Assembly: GCA_964472195.1 (NCBI GenBank)
Contig: CAYYJH010000012.1
Span: forward strand, 1-43,032
From: BS750m-G4 sp964472195
GTDB lineage: Bacteria; Bacteroidota; Ignavibacteria; Tepidaquicellales; Tepidaquicellaceae
Direction: 5' to 3'
Length of the DNA stretch: 43,032 bases
Part shown: piece after piece, positions 24,942 to 33,018 of the stretch
How positions within the stretch are numbered: position 1 is the stretch's first letter
How the letters are laid out: every line of letters begins with the position of its first letter
The notes under the pieces: generated by a model
The model's database searches: none
Seen by the model: only the letters and a program-made list of their open reading frames with translations
Told to the model about the DNA's origin: nothing
Position numbers and translations under genes: made by a program

Positions 24942-26191
24942 ATTATAACAATAAACTTATTTTTTATATACCTATATTTATAGTTCTGCTCGTTATTTAT
25001 AGAATATCATGGTTACCAGCTGCTACATCAATAACACAATTTATTAATTTAATTATTTTATTTCTTACTTTAATAATTATTTTGCTGATTTTTGATTTTA
25101 CGATACTCAGAATTAAAGTCAGGTTTTTTGATTTAAAAATATTATTTTTTTCAATGATAATATTTATACTATCATACTCAATTCTTGTTTATAATACACA
25201 AGAGATTACACGGTTTAGTTACTTCATTAGATTGATGGCTTTTATATTTGTGTTTTTTATTTTCTTTGTTCTTTTACCGAAATTCTTAATGCTGAGAAAA
25301 GAGTTTTTACTTAAATTTGTTAAATTTACATTTTTATTAGGGACATTTTTTTCTGGCTTTGGGGTATTATTTATTTTAATTAACATTAATCCTATTACAA
25401 AGTTTTCAGGTTTTACAATTTCTTTTATCAAACACCCAAATTATGTATCGAGTCTTTACATGGTTACGATTTTAACAACATTATTTTATTTTTTTTGGCA
25501 AAAGAATGTTTTTTCAGGATTTAAAAAATTGTTTGTTTTATTATCTTTATTAGTCCAGATATATGCTTTATTGTACACATTTAGCAGGGCAGGAATGTTA
25601 GGTACATTTATAGGATTTATATTAATACTAATATTTTATTATAGAAAAAAATTTATTATTATATTACCTATCTTAACAATAATCATTTTTTTGTTTACAT
25701 TGAACTTCTTTAGTTCAAAAGGACTTACTTCGTTTCTGTCAAGGTTTTATTTACTTGTTCCCGCTTACAATATGATTATGGATAGTCCTGATAGATTGTT
25801 TATGGGATATGGAATAACAAATACTTTTTATGTTTATTCGGATTATCGATTAAGAGCTTTTGTATTCGAGGAAGTAAACAATCCTCATAATGCGTATATT
25901 TCATTAATATTAATGTTTGGAATAATTTTAACTTTTTTGATCCTGTCTTTTGTCCTGATAATCATATACAGTGGTGTGAAATTATATTTTAGAACAAGAG
26001 ATGTGAATGGTAAACTTTTTTTGGGATTTTTAATATCAATGTTGATTGCGATAATAATTCAATCTTTTTTTGAATCACAATTGGTTCAAACTGAATTTTT
26101 TATTATATATTTTTTTCTTATATATCTTGGTTTATTATTCAATTTGGTGGTAGTAAGTAAAGTGAAGGAAAAAAGTTTTGATTTTATTTAG
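24938..26191 (+). CDS. O-antigen polymerase/ligase family membrane protein (Wzy/WaaL-like)
   Basis: A 417-residue polytopic membrane protein with about 11-12 helices and a large periplasmic loop near the C-terminal third. The family region is recognisable by TFSRAGMLG (214-222) and the NNPHNAYISL motif (314-323) with the conserved His317. Position beside Wzz- and Wzx-like genes makes polymerase (Wzy) more likely than lipid A core ligase (WaaL), but the two cannot be separated by sequence alone. It starts with TTG inside the end of the Wzz gene (4-base overlap, TTGA), so translation is probably coupled. Very rich in Phe, Ile and Leu. Confidence 0.85.
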   Translation: MNYNNKLIFYIPIFIVLLVIYRISWLPAATSITQFINLIILFLTLIIILLIFDFTILRIKVRFFDLKILFFSMIIFILSYSILVYNTQEITRFSYFIRLMAFIFVFFIFFVLLPKFLMLRKEFLLKFVKFTFLLGTFFSGFGVLFILININPITKFSGFTISFIKHPNYVSSLYMVTILTTLFYFFWQKNVFSGFKKLFVLLSLLVQIYALLYTFSRAGMLGTFIGFILILIFYYRKKFIIILPILTIIIFLFTLNFFSSKGLTSFLSRFYLLVPAYNMIMDSPDRLFMGYGITNTFYVYSDYRLRAFVFEEVNNPHNAYISLILMFGIILTFLILSFVLIIIYSGVKLYFRTRDVNGKLFLGFLISMLIAIIIQSFFESQLVQTEFFIIYFFLIYLGLLFNLVVVSKVKEKSFDFI

Positions 26192-26244
26192 CTTGTTTTA
26201 TTATTTATTATTAAAAATGAAATAATTTGTTGTTGTTAAATTAA

Positions 26245-27207
26245 TTGTATAATTATAAAGAAAAACTAAGTTTGGAATCAAATAATTTTCTCCCAATATC
26301 AATAATTATTCCCACATACAATTCTTCAAAATTCATTGAAGAATCTTTGAATTCTGTTTTAAATCAAACATATAAAAATATTGAAGTTGTTATTATTGAT
26401 GATGGCTCTACTGATGATACATGTTTAAAAATAAAAGGATTTCACGGTGATAAAATAAAATTGATCGAAAAGGAACATACTGGAAATATTGGAAGAAATT
26501 TGAATGAAGGTATTCATTTATCTTCAGGGGATTATATTGCCATACTCGGTTCTGATGATTCCTGGGATGAACGAAAACTAGAGAAACAGATGAGATATAT
26601 AAATAAATATCCAATGATTTGTTCTAATGCGAAAACTATTAACGAATTCGGAAATATTATATCTGTTAAATACTTTAAAGATATATATGAAAATTTCATT
26701 TTGGATTTAGGTCAATTGTTAGAAGAAAATCATATAATTGCGTCCAGTGTTTTAGGCGAAAAGGTAATTTTTCAAAAATACGGTGGTTTTGAGCAAGAAT
26801 TAGGTATTCGAGGAGAAGATTATAATTTATGGTTACAAATATCAGAGAAGAACGAAATTTTATTCATTAATGAACCTCTCGTTAATTTAAGGATTCATAA
26901 AACTAATCTATCCTGGAGTTCAGTACAGGAACGAATAAATTTGCTTGAAAATACTATTAAAATTCGTTCTAGGTTTCTAGATGAATATAATATTAATATA
27001 AAGAATTCTGCAGTAAGAGGAATAATAAAGCTTTTAAAAGAGTTATGTATAATTTGTTATAGGGAGAAAAAATATAAAAAAGCTTTATTCTTTGCAAAAA
27101 GATTAATTCATATATGCCAGAATAAAATATCATATTCGTACATTAAAATTTTATTGTTTTTCATAGTTGTTAAAATAAGGTTATTTTTCAAGGAGGTATT
27201 AGATTAA
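26245..27207 (+). CDS. Glycosyltransferase family 2
   Basis: A 320-residue GT-A-fold inverting glycosyltransferase that adds a sugar to the growing lipid-linked repeat unit. Motifs: IIPTYNSS near 21-28, IIDDGSTDDT with DDGS at 52-55 for nucleotide-sugar binding, SDD at 103-105 as the metal-binding DXD equivalent, and a later GEDYNLWL acceptor-side motif (about 191-198). The C-terminal 70 residues are basic and end in a hydrophobic stretch. The TTG start is immediately preceded by an in-frame TAA, so no earlier start exists. The donor sugar is unknown. It is followed by the flippase gene with a 5-base overlap. Confidence 0.88.
   Translation: MYNYKEKLSLESNNFLPISIIIPTYNSSKFIEESLNSVLNQTYKNIEVVIIDDGSTDDTCLKIKGFHGDKIKLIEKEHTGNIGRNLNEGIHLSSGDYIAILGSDDSWDERKLEKQMRYINKYPMICSNAKTINEFGNIISVKYFKDIYENFILDLGQLLEENHIIASSVLGEKVIFQKYGGFEQELGIRGEDYNLWLQISEKNEILFINEPLVNLRIHKTNLSWSSVQERINLLENTIKIRSRFLDEYNINIKNSAVRGIIKLLKELCIICYREKKYKKALFFAKRLIHICQNKISYSYIKILLFFIVVKIRLFFKEVLD
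27191..27196 (+). promoter_or_regulatory. Strong Shine-Dalgarno that fixes an AUU start
   Basis: AGGAGG at 27191-27196 lies inside the end of the preceding glycosyltransferase gene. It is separated by six bases from ATT at 27203, the first codon after an in-frame TAG in the flippase frame. No ATG, GTG or TTG is correctly placed for this site in that frame. Confidence 0.65.
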
Positions 27208-28657
27208 AGATTTATTAAAATCTGTATCAAAACTTTCTTTATCTACACTTTCTAATTTAGTATCTGCTGTAATAAGAAATAAAATTCTTGCTCTGATAGT
27301 TGGACCTACAGGTATTGGAATCTATTCTCAACTTGCGAATATATCAACACTTTTTACTGCTATTCTACCTATAGGTTCAATAGGATTTATCAGGTATACA
27401 TCTAACTTTTTTAAAGATGATAAAATCGAGGAAATAAATTACTTGATAAGATATTTCTTATACAGGAACTTATTTGTTTCAGTTTTTTTATCTTTATTCC
27501 TAATAGTATTTTCCAAAATTCTTAGTGATTTTTTATTTTCAAGCTCAGATTTTAGTAATCTTTTAATAATATTTTCACTATCAATTCCTTTTAGTATGCT
27601 GTTCAATTATATTGATGCTTATTTTAAAGGTCTAAGGAGGATTAATAAGTATGTACTGTTTATTGCTATTAGTTCTTTTATAAATATCTTAGTAAATGTT
27701 CCTTTAATTTATTTCTTAGGAATATATGGAGCAGTTCTAAGTTTTGTTTTTTTATCAATATTAAATACATCTATTGGGATTATGATACTTAAGAGAATTA
27801 AACTGATTCCTAATCTAAAAAAGACAATTAAAGTAGAAAGAAATGTAATATCGAACATATACAAAGTTGGATTAGGAAGTGTATTGGCATTAGTTATGCA
27901 GCAACTTACGTTTTTATTTGTTAGGTCGAATATAGCAGGAGAACTGAGTCTTGCATCTGTTGGCATATTTCAAAGTGTTTATGCAATATCAATTAATTAT
28001 TTTGGTATTTTTTTTGTGTTACTTGCAACTTATAGCATACCAAAATTCTCAACTTTTAAAACTAAACATGAAAATAATCAAGAATTAAATACTACTCTGA
28101 AATTTCTATTAATTCTTTATACACCATTAATATTAACAATATTTGTTTTTAGAACATTTGTTATTACTATTTTATATTCTGAAGAATTCTTAATCGCCAA
28201 AGATCTATTAGTCTATCAACTTTCCGGGGATTTTTTTAGAGCTTTAAGCTGGTTATTTGGGCTATGGTTGCTTCCCAATTTAAAAATCAAACAATGGATA
28301 TTATTTGATTTTGTTTTTTATGTTCTATTTTATTCATTATTTTACATTTTCTTAAATTACAGTACATTTGGTATTAAATCGGTATCTATAGCATATCTAA
28401 TTGCTTATATTTCTCATTTTATTATTAATTTTCTCTATACAAAATTCTCAATCGATTTCAAATATATGAATAAGAACCTAAAAAATCTTTTTATCTCTTC
28501 AATAGTATTAGCATTAGCATTATTTGTATCGGAATATAATGAGATTTATGGATATATAATTATTATTCCATTAATTGTCGTTTGGACTTTTTTTGTAATT
28601 AAGAAACGAGATTTTCTAAATTTAAAAGAAATTCTATTATCAAAATTGAAAAAATAA
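27203..28657 (+). CDS. Oligosaccharide flippase (Wzx/MATE-MOP family), probable AUU start
   Basis: Moves the lipid-linked repeat unit across the inner membrane. From ATT at 27203 the protein has 484 residues and about 12-14 helices, the normal Wzx size. Conserved N-terminal family features (RNKILALIVGPTGIGIYSQ at about residues 25-43) lie well upstream of the first ordinary start in this frame, a TTG at 27443, so a start there would remove 80 essential residues. ATT is the first codon after an in-frame TAG, and a consensus AGGAGG lies six bases before it; I infer an AUU start. A consensus error at this codon is the alternative. It overlaps the glycosyltransferase end by five bases. A 315-base gap with a terminator-like hairpin follows. 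Confidence 0.83.
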   Translation: MKDLLKSVSKLSLSTLSNLVSAVIRNKILALIVGPTGIGIYSQLANISTLFTAILPIGSIGFIRYTSNFFKDDKIEEINYLIRYFLYRNLFVSVFLSLFLIVFSKILSDFLFSSSDFSNLLIIFSLSIPFSMLFNYIDAYFKGLRRINKYVLFIAISSFINILVNVPLIYFLGIYGAVLSFVFLSILNTSIGIMILKRIKLIPNLKKTIKVERNVISNIYKVGLGSVLALVMQQLTFLFVRSNIAGELSLASVGIFQSVYAISINYFGIFFVLLATYSIPKFSTFKTKHENNQELNTTLKFLLILYTPLILTIFVFRTFVITILYSEEFLIAKDLLVYQLSGDFFRALSWLFGLWLLPNLKIKQWILFDFVFYVLFYSLFYIFLNYSTFGIKSVSIAYLIAYISHFIINFLYTKFSIDFKYMNKNLKNLFISSIVLALALFVSEYNEIYGYIIIIPLIVVWTFFVIKKRDFLNLKEILLSKLKK

Positions 28658-28814
28658 AATCATCATCGGAACAAGATAATCATTTTTTAAACCTTAAAAG
28701 ATGTTCTATGATTGGGATATTATATAAAAAGAATTGCAATAATAGGGAAAAATTATCTTCTGTCATATCAAATACATTTATGATGAAGTGTATACTTAAG
28801 CTGTAAAGTATGTA

Positions 28815-28858
28815 GCACCTAGTCGTAAAATATAAGGTGCAGGGTGAAGCGTTTTTTT
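28815..28858 (+). terminator. Terminator-like hairpin with T-tract after the flippase
   Basis: GCACCT (28815-28820) pairs with AGGTGC (28835-28840) around a 14-base AT-rich loop, and a run of seven Ts sits at 28852-28858. The 11-base separation between stem and T-tract is longer than in a textbook terminator. Confidence 0.35.
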
Positions 28859-28962
28859 ATTAATTTTAGGTTGCAAGATCAGAATAATAATAAAAAGTAA
28901 TGTATAAAAGCTATTAAATTTCTTTTTTAAAAAGAAGTAGTTTAAAAAATATAATAAATTAT

Positions 28963-28967
28963 AGGAG
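28963..28967 (+). promoter_or_regulatory. Shine-Dalgarno for the SIS isomerase TTG start
   Basis: AGGAG at 28963-28967 lies five bases before TTG at 28973, supporting that non-ATG start. Confidence 0.6.
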
Positions 28968-28972
28968 ATTTT

Positions 28973-29560
28973 TTGGAAATTCAAGAATACTTTAATAATG
29001 TAAAGAAGGTTATTGATATGATTGATAAGACAGAAGTCGAGACTTTGATCCATCATATTTTGGATGCATATAATAATAGAAAAATGATATTCTTGATTGG
29101 TAACGGTGGATCAGCTGCGAATGCATCTCATTTTGCAGAAGATCTTTCTAAAGGAGTAATTACGGATCAGAATACTGAAAAGAGGATACGAGCAATGAGT
29201 CTTGTTGACAATGTTCCCTTCATAACAGCATCAGCAAATGATACCGGGTATGAAAAAATCTTTGTCTCTCCATTGATAACATTTGCAAATCCGGGAGACT
29301 ACTTAATTGCTATTAGTGGTTCGGGAAATAGTAAGAATATAATTAAAGCGGTTGAATATGCCAAGATACGAAGAATAAAAGTTATAGGTGTGACTGGATA
29401 TGATGGTGGGAAGCTTAAAGAGTTATGTGATTTATCGGTTCACGTACCTTTACATGAAATGTGTACTGTAGAAAGTATCCATTCAATAATCTTTCATTAT
29501 ATCACCGGACATCTACGTGAAATTATTACTGGAGATAAATTTGCTGAGTCGTGTTTTTAA
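28973..29560 (+). CDS. gmhA: Phosphoheptose isomerase-like SIS protein (GmhA family)
   Basis: Expected to convert sedoheptulose 7-phosphate to D-glycero-D-manno-heptose 7-phosphate, the first step of activated-heptose synthesis. The 195-residue SIS domain has the phosphate loop GNGGSAANASHF (43-54), Glu56 at the position of the GmhA catalytic glutamate, GSGNSKN (116-122), TGYDGG (141-146), and a C-terminal TVESIH with His170 at the position of the GmhA catalytic histidine. The usual IQE-x-H motif is varied (VES-I-H). The TTG start has an AGGAG five bases upstream. The gene stands apart from the heptose gene block at 37554-40499, separated by glycosyltransferase genes. Confidence 0.8.
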   Translation: MEIQEYFNNVKKVIDMIDKTEVETLIHHILDAYNNRKMIFLIGNGGSAANASHFAEDLSKGVITDQNTEKRIRAMSLVDNVPFITASANDTGYEKIFVSPLITFANPGDYLIAISGSGNSKNIIKAVEYAKIRRIKVIGVTGYDGGKLKELCDLSVHVPLHEMCTVESIHSIIFHYITGHLREIITGDKFAESCF

Positions 29561-29708
29561 AAGTGAATAATTATTTTTTGCAGTTATCTAACTAAGAAAT
29601 ATTTTGCTAATGTGTGATGTACGATAAAAGCATTAGATGATTAAATTGAATCAGACTTTTTTATCTAATAGAAAAAAGATAATTTTAAAAAGGTTATTTT
29701 AATTAATA

Positions 29709-30839
29709 CTGAAGACTTTATTATTAATATCGCATTCAAGTGATAAAACTGGAGGTGGAGAAGATGATTTTTATAGATTGCTTAAATATCTTCACAAGAA
29801 ATATTATATAAATATTATTATTCCTGATGGTCCCAGAAAGTTTGAATATATCGAATTATCAGATGAATTCTTGATAATACCTAATGAGCTCTTTCCTTAT
29901 ACTAAGTTTAATCTTAAAGGGTATATACGTTTTGTTATTGTAAGTATTTATAAATTATATTTGATATTTAAATATTTAAAAAAAAAGGAAATCGATCTTT
30001 GCTTTCTCAATTCATCAGTTTGTTTTGTAGAGGTTATTCCTATTATTTTCTTCAAAATTCCTTACTTACTGTCAATAAAAGAAAAGATAAATCCATTTCT
30101 AATAAGAAAATTAATTTATAAGTTTTATTATTATACTGCAAAAAAAATAACAACAATCTCTAAATTCTTAAAAAATGAATTTATTAAGATTACAAAGTAC
30201 CAAGATATAAGAATCATTTATAGTGCAATTGATAAAGATACTTATGAGTATATTAGAAAACAATCATATCGTAAATTACGGAAAAGTAGTAGGTTTAATA
30301 TTATTAATATAGGGGCGATTTATCCACTTAAAGGACAAAATGTATTAGTTGATGCAACAAGGTATATTGAAAATCTAAAAGATATTGAGATTAAAATGAT
30401 TGGGAGGAAAATTGGAGGTAAATATTACCAAGATTTAAATGTCAAGATAGACCAAATTATGAATGAATGTAATATTATTTTAGTTGGAGAGTTAAAGAAA
30501 GAAGAAATGATTACTGAATTATTAAAATCTGATTGTTTAGTTATTACATCAAAAGAAGAAGGACTTTCTATTGTATTATTAGAAGGTTTGTTTTTTGGAA
30601 TACCTGTTATCACGACAAATGTTGGTTTAGTACCTGAAATAATTAAAGACTATGAAAACGGTATTATTTATGAATATGGAAATCCGAAAATGCTTGCTGA
30701 AAAGATTGAGGAATTAAGAGACAATAAAGAACTTTACGAAAAATTGAAAGCGAATGCTAGAAAAACTTATGATAAATATTTTAACCTTCAACGAAGTTTA
30801 AAAACATACGAAAATGAGTTGCTTAAATTGTCTAATTAA
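29709..30839 (+). CDS. Glycosyltransferase family 4 (GT-B), probable CTG start
   Basis: A retaining GT-B glycosyltransferase. The donor half is clear: NIGAIYPLKGQNVLVDA (about 200-216), then SKEEGLSIVLLEG (about 281-293) with the E-x7-E pair, followed by GIPVITTNVG. The first ordinary start in the frame, TTG at 29778, would delete the family's N-terminal strand and glycine-rich acceptor loop. Upstream the same frame reads LLLISHSSDKTGGGEDDF, a good GT4 N-terminus, and continues to CTG at 29709, three codons after an in-frame TAA (TAA TTA ATA CTG). I therefore propose a CTG start and 376 residues. An AAGG lies too far upstream to be a clear ribosome site. Donor and acceptor unknown. Confidence 0.8.
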   Translation: MKTLLLISHSSDKTGGGEDDFYRLLKYLHKKYYINIIIPDGPRKFEYIELSDEFLIIPNELFPYTKFNLKGYIRFVIVSIYKLYLIFKYLKKKEIDLCFLNSSVCFVEVIPIIFFKIPYLLSIKEKINPFLIRKLIYKFYYYTAKKITTISKFLKNEFIKITKYQDIRIIYSAIDKDTYEYIRKQSYRKLRKSSRFNIINIGAIYPLKGQNVLVDATRYIENLKDIEIKMIGRKIGGKYYQDLNVKIDQIMNECNIILVGELKKEEMITELLKSDCLVITSKEEGLSIVLLEGLFFGIPVITTNVGLVPEIIKDYENGIIYEYGNPKMLAEKIEELRDNKELYEKLKANARKTYDKYFNLQRSLKTYENELLKLSN

Positions 30840-30871
30840 AGATAACATTTGTCATATAACATGCTGAATTC

Positions 30872-31822
30872 ATGGATATATCTATTATAATAGTAAATTA
30901 TAATACTGAGGAACATCTCATAAAATGTATAAATTCTTTGCAAAAAATTGATAATGATGTTAAGTATGAAATAATCGTTGTAGATAATAATTCTACCAAT
31001 ACGGAAATCAAATCTTTTGACAAATTATTTCCGAATGTTAGGTTTCTATTCAGAAATATAAATGATGGCTTCGGTGCGGGATGTAATTACGGTGTGAAGT
31101 ATGCTGTTGGAAAGTATTTACTTTTTATCAATCCGGATATAGAATTAATCGATAAATGTTTTGAGATTCTAATGAGTTTCTTAGAGATTAATAAAAATGT
31201 TGGTTTAATATCGGGACTTCAAATAGATAGACAAGAGAATATTCTTAATTGTTTTAATGATTATCCGAATTTTATGTGGGAATTATATCATTTAATTGGA
31301 TTTGGTTACGAACAAAAAATTCGAAAATTAAATACCCGGAAAGAAATATTAAAAAATGAAAATTTTGAAGTTGACTGGTTCCATGGTGCATTCTTATTTT
31401 TAAGTAAAGAAGATTTTGAGAATGCTGGCAAATTTAATGAGGATTATTTTATGTATTATGAAGATGTTGAATTATGTTTTAATATAAAGCATAGATTAAA
31501 TAAAACCATTGTATGTTTACCCATGATCAGGATTTTTCATCAAGCTAGGTCATCACTAGATCACTATGAAAATGATAATGTTTACTTTTTTCATATCCAC
31601 AGAGGGAAACTCATATTTCTCAAGAATTACAAATTGTTTAAAAGAAATCTAATGAAGTTAATTTCTTTAATGTCAATCATAATCAGGATTTGTTATCTTC
31701 CAATCTGGAAGAAGTACAGGAGATCAAAGAGAGAAAAGTATAATCAATTAATTAAAATATTAAAGTTGTATTTTAATAAAAGGTTTTTACAAAACAGTAA
31801 ATTCGAGTACATCAATAACTGA
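30872..31822 (+). CDS. Glycosyltransferase family 2 (rhamnosyltransferase-like)
   Basis: A 316-residue GT2 enzyme. It begins directly with SIIIVNYNTEEHLIKCI, and shows VVDNNST (36-42) for nucleotide-sugar binding, NDGFGAGCNYGV (64-75), and NPDI (87-90) in place of a strict DXD. Further on are DWFHGAFLFLSKEDF (about 169-183) and a YYEDVELCFN motif (about 190-199). This combination is typical of WsaF/RfbF-like rhamnosyltransferases, but the donor is not proven and no dTDP-rhamnose genes are in the window. The stop TGA overlaps the next gene's ATG by one base, so the two are translationally coupled. Confidence 0.88.
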   Translation: MDISIIIVNYNTEEHLIKCINSLQKIDNDVKYEIIVVDNNSTNTEIKSFDKLFPNVRFLFRNINDGFGAGCNYGVKYAVGKYLLFINPDIELIDKCFEILMSFLEINKNVGLISGLQIDRQENILNCFNDYPNFMWELYHLIGFGYEQKIRKLNTRKEILKNENFEVDWFHGAFLFLSKEDFENAGKFNEDYFMYYEDVELCFNIKHRLNKTIVCLPMIRIFHQARSSLDHYENDNVYFFHIHRGKLIFLKNYKLFKRNLMKLISLMSIIIRICYLPIWKKYRRSKREKYNQLIKILKLYFNKRFLQNSKFEYINN

Positions 31823-32922
31823 TGGGTAGAAAAAAAGTCTTAATAACTCTGAACAATTATCGATTACACGGGATTGAATATTACTCGTTATTATTAGCAA
31901 AACATATTGATAAAAATAATTATAATATAACAATCGCTGTTCCAGGGCGGGGTCAGTTCTGTGAGATATTAGACAATGAAAATATAAATTACATTGTATT
32001 TAACAGGGGATCAAATAAAGCATATTCTATAAAAGGTATAATAAATCTTTATAAATATTTTCGTAAGAATAGATTTGATATTATTCATGCTCAAGCAGGT
32101 ATTGTACCCTGTATACTGGGAAAATTATTCAGGATAAAATTAATTATAGAACATAAACACGGTTTAGATTTTACTGAAGAACAAATTGATGAAATGAGAT
32201 TTCATAATAAATTTTATGAAAAATTGAAAAAGTATTTTGTCGATTATACTATCACAGATTGCAACCACGATAAGGAAATATTAGTTAACAAATTTCGATA
32301 TGATTTTAAAAAAGTTATTGTTATATATAATTGTATAGAGAAACTAAAATCAGATAATAATGAAAATAAGAAAATAAATAATAAATTTACGATTGGTACG
32401 ATCGGTAGATTAACTTATCAAAAAGGACAAGAATACTTTATTGAAATGGCTAACGTTCTCATTAACGAAGGATTTAATTATCAATTTTTTATCTATGGTG
32501 AGGGAGAAAAATTTTATAAGTATAGTGAGTTAATAAAAAAGTATAACATTGAGGATCATGTTTTTTTGAAAGGGTACACGAATAATGTTTATAAAGCATT
32601 AAGTGAAATGGATATATTTGTATTAACTTCAAGATATGAAGGTATTCCGTATGTTTTATTGTTTGCTATGAATGCATCTGTTCCAATTATATGCACGGAT
32701 GTTGGCGGGATAAATGAAATAATAAAGCATCAAGAAAATGGAATACTTGTGGAAAAGGAAAATGTTGATGAATTAGTAAATCAAATTAAAAGATTAGTTA
32801 ATGATAAAGATTTGATGATTAGTTTGAAGCGAAATGCTAAAAAAAATTTAGAAGAAAATTATTTAATTGATAAAACTACCAAATCTTTAGAAAGACTATA
32901 TTCAAGTGGTTCAAATATTTAA
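31822..32922 (+). CDS. Glycosyltransferase family 4 (GT-B)
   Basis: A 366-residue GT-B glycosyltransferase. The acceptor half opens with a basic strand (KKVLITLNNYRLHGIEYYS) and includes IIHAQAG (87-93) and EHKHG (110-114). The donor half has TIGRLTYQKGQEYFIEMA (193-210), GEGEKF (226-231), and TSRYEGIPYVLLFAM (269-283). In the E-x7-E motif the first glutamate is Glu273 but the second position is Phe281, so the usual second acid is lost. That occurs in some active GT4 enzymes but may change donor use. The ATG overlaps the previous stop by one base. A strong terminator-like hairpin follows 16 bases after the stop. Confidence 0.87.
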   Translation: MGRKKVLITLNNYRLHGIEYYSLLLAKHIDKNNYNITIAVPGRGQFCEILDNENINYIVFNRGSNKAYSIKGIINLYKYFRKNRFDIIHAQAGIVPCILGKLFRIKLIIEHKHGLDFTEEQIDEMRFHNKFYEKLKKYFVDYTITDCNHDKEILVNKFRYDFKKVIVIYNCIEKLKSDNNENKKINNKFTIGTIGRLTYQKGQEYFIEMANVLINEGFNYQFFIYGEGEKFYKYSELIKKYNIEDHVFLKGYTNNVYKALSEMDIFVLTSRYEGIPYVLLFAMNASVPIICTDVGGINEIIKHQENGILVEKENVDELVNQIKRLVNDKDLMISLKRNAKKNLEENYLIDKTTKSLERLYSSGSNI

Positions 32923-32937
32923 AGGCACAATATTAAT

Positions 32938-32995
32938 TTGCCAATTCGTTTCTTTCGAATATGATTAAACATATTTTAGTATTGGCAATTTTTTT
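32938..32995 (+). terminator. Strong two-tier Rho-independent terminator-like hairpin inside the polysaccharide locus
   Basis: TTGCCAAT (32938-32945) pairs perfectly with ATTGGCAA (32981-32988), and seven Ts follow directly (32989-32995). Inside the loop AATATG (32958-32963) pairs with CATATT (32970-32975). This is the best terminator-like element in the window. It lies between two same-strand glycosyltransferase genes, so it may split the locus into two transcripts or act as an attenuator or antitermination point. Confidence 0.68.
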
Positions 32996-33018
32996 ATTAT
33001 AAAATAGTATTAATTTAA

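Larger units (their letters stand above)
28658..28972. other. Intergenic region with a terminator-like hairpin
   Basis: About 315 AT-rich bases with no credible gene. The only structure I see is the hairpin at 28815-28840 followed by seven Ts. The right end carries the ribosome site of the SIS gene. A minus-strand frame overlapping this region (28796-29056) is not supported by any domain. Confidence 0.55.

Noticed and set aside
27443..28657. Shorter flippase starting at TTG 27443
   Set aside because: It would lose the first 80 residues including conserved family segments that are encoded in frame just upstream, where a strong ribosome site exists.
28796..29056. 86-codon minus-strand frame over the gap before the SIS gene
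   Set aside because: It overlaps the start of a well-supported SIS gene on the other strand, has no domain pattern, and covers the hairpin at 28815-28840.
29671..29693. AT-only stem CTTTTTT/AAAAAAG in the gap before the CTG-start glycosyltransferase
   Set aside because: All but one pair are A-T and the local DNA is extremely AT-rich, so such a stem is expected by chance.
29778..30839. Shorter GT4 starting at TTG 29778
   Set aside because: The in-frame upstream sequence encodes the expected first strand and glycine-rich loop of a GT4 enzyme, so the start must be earlier.
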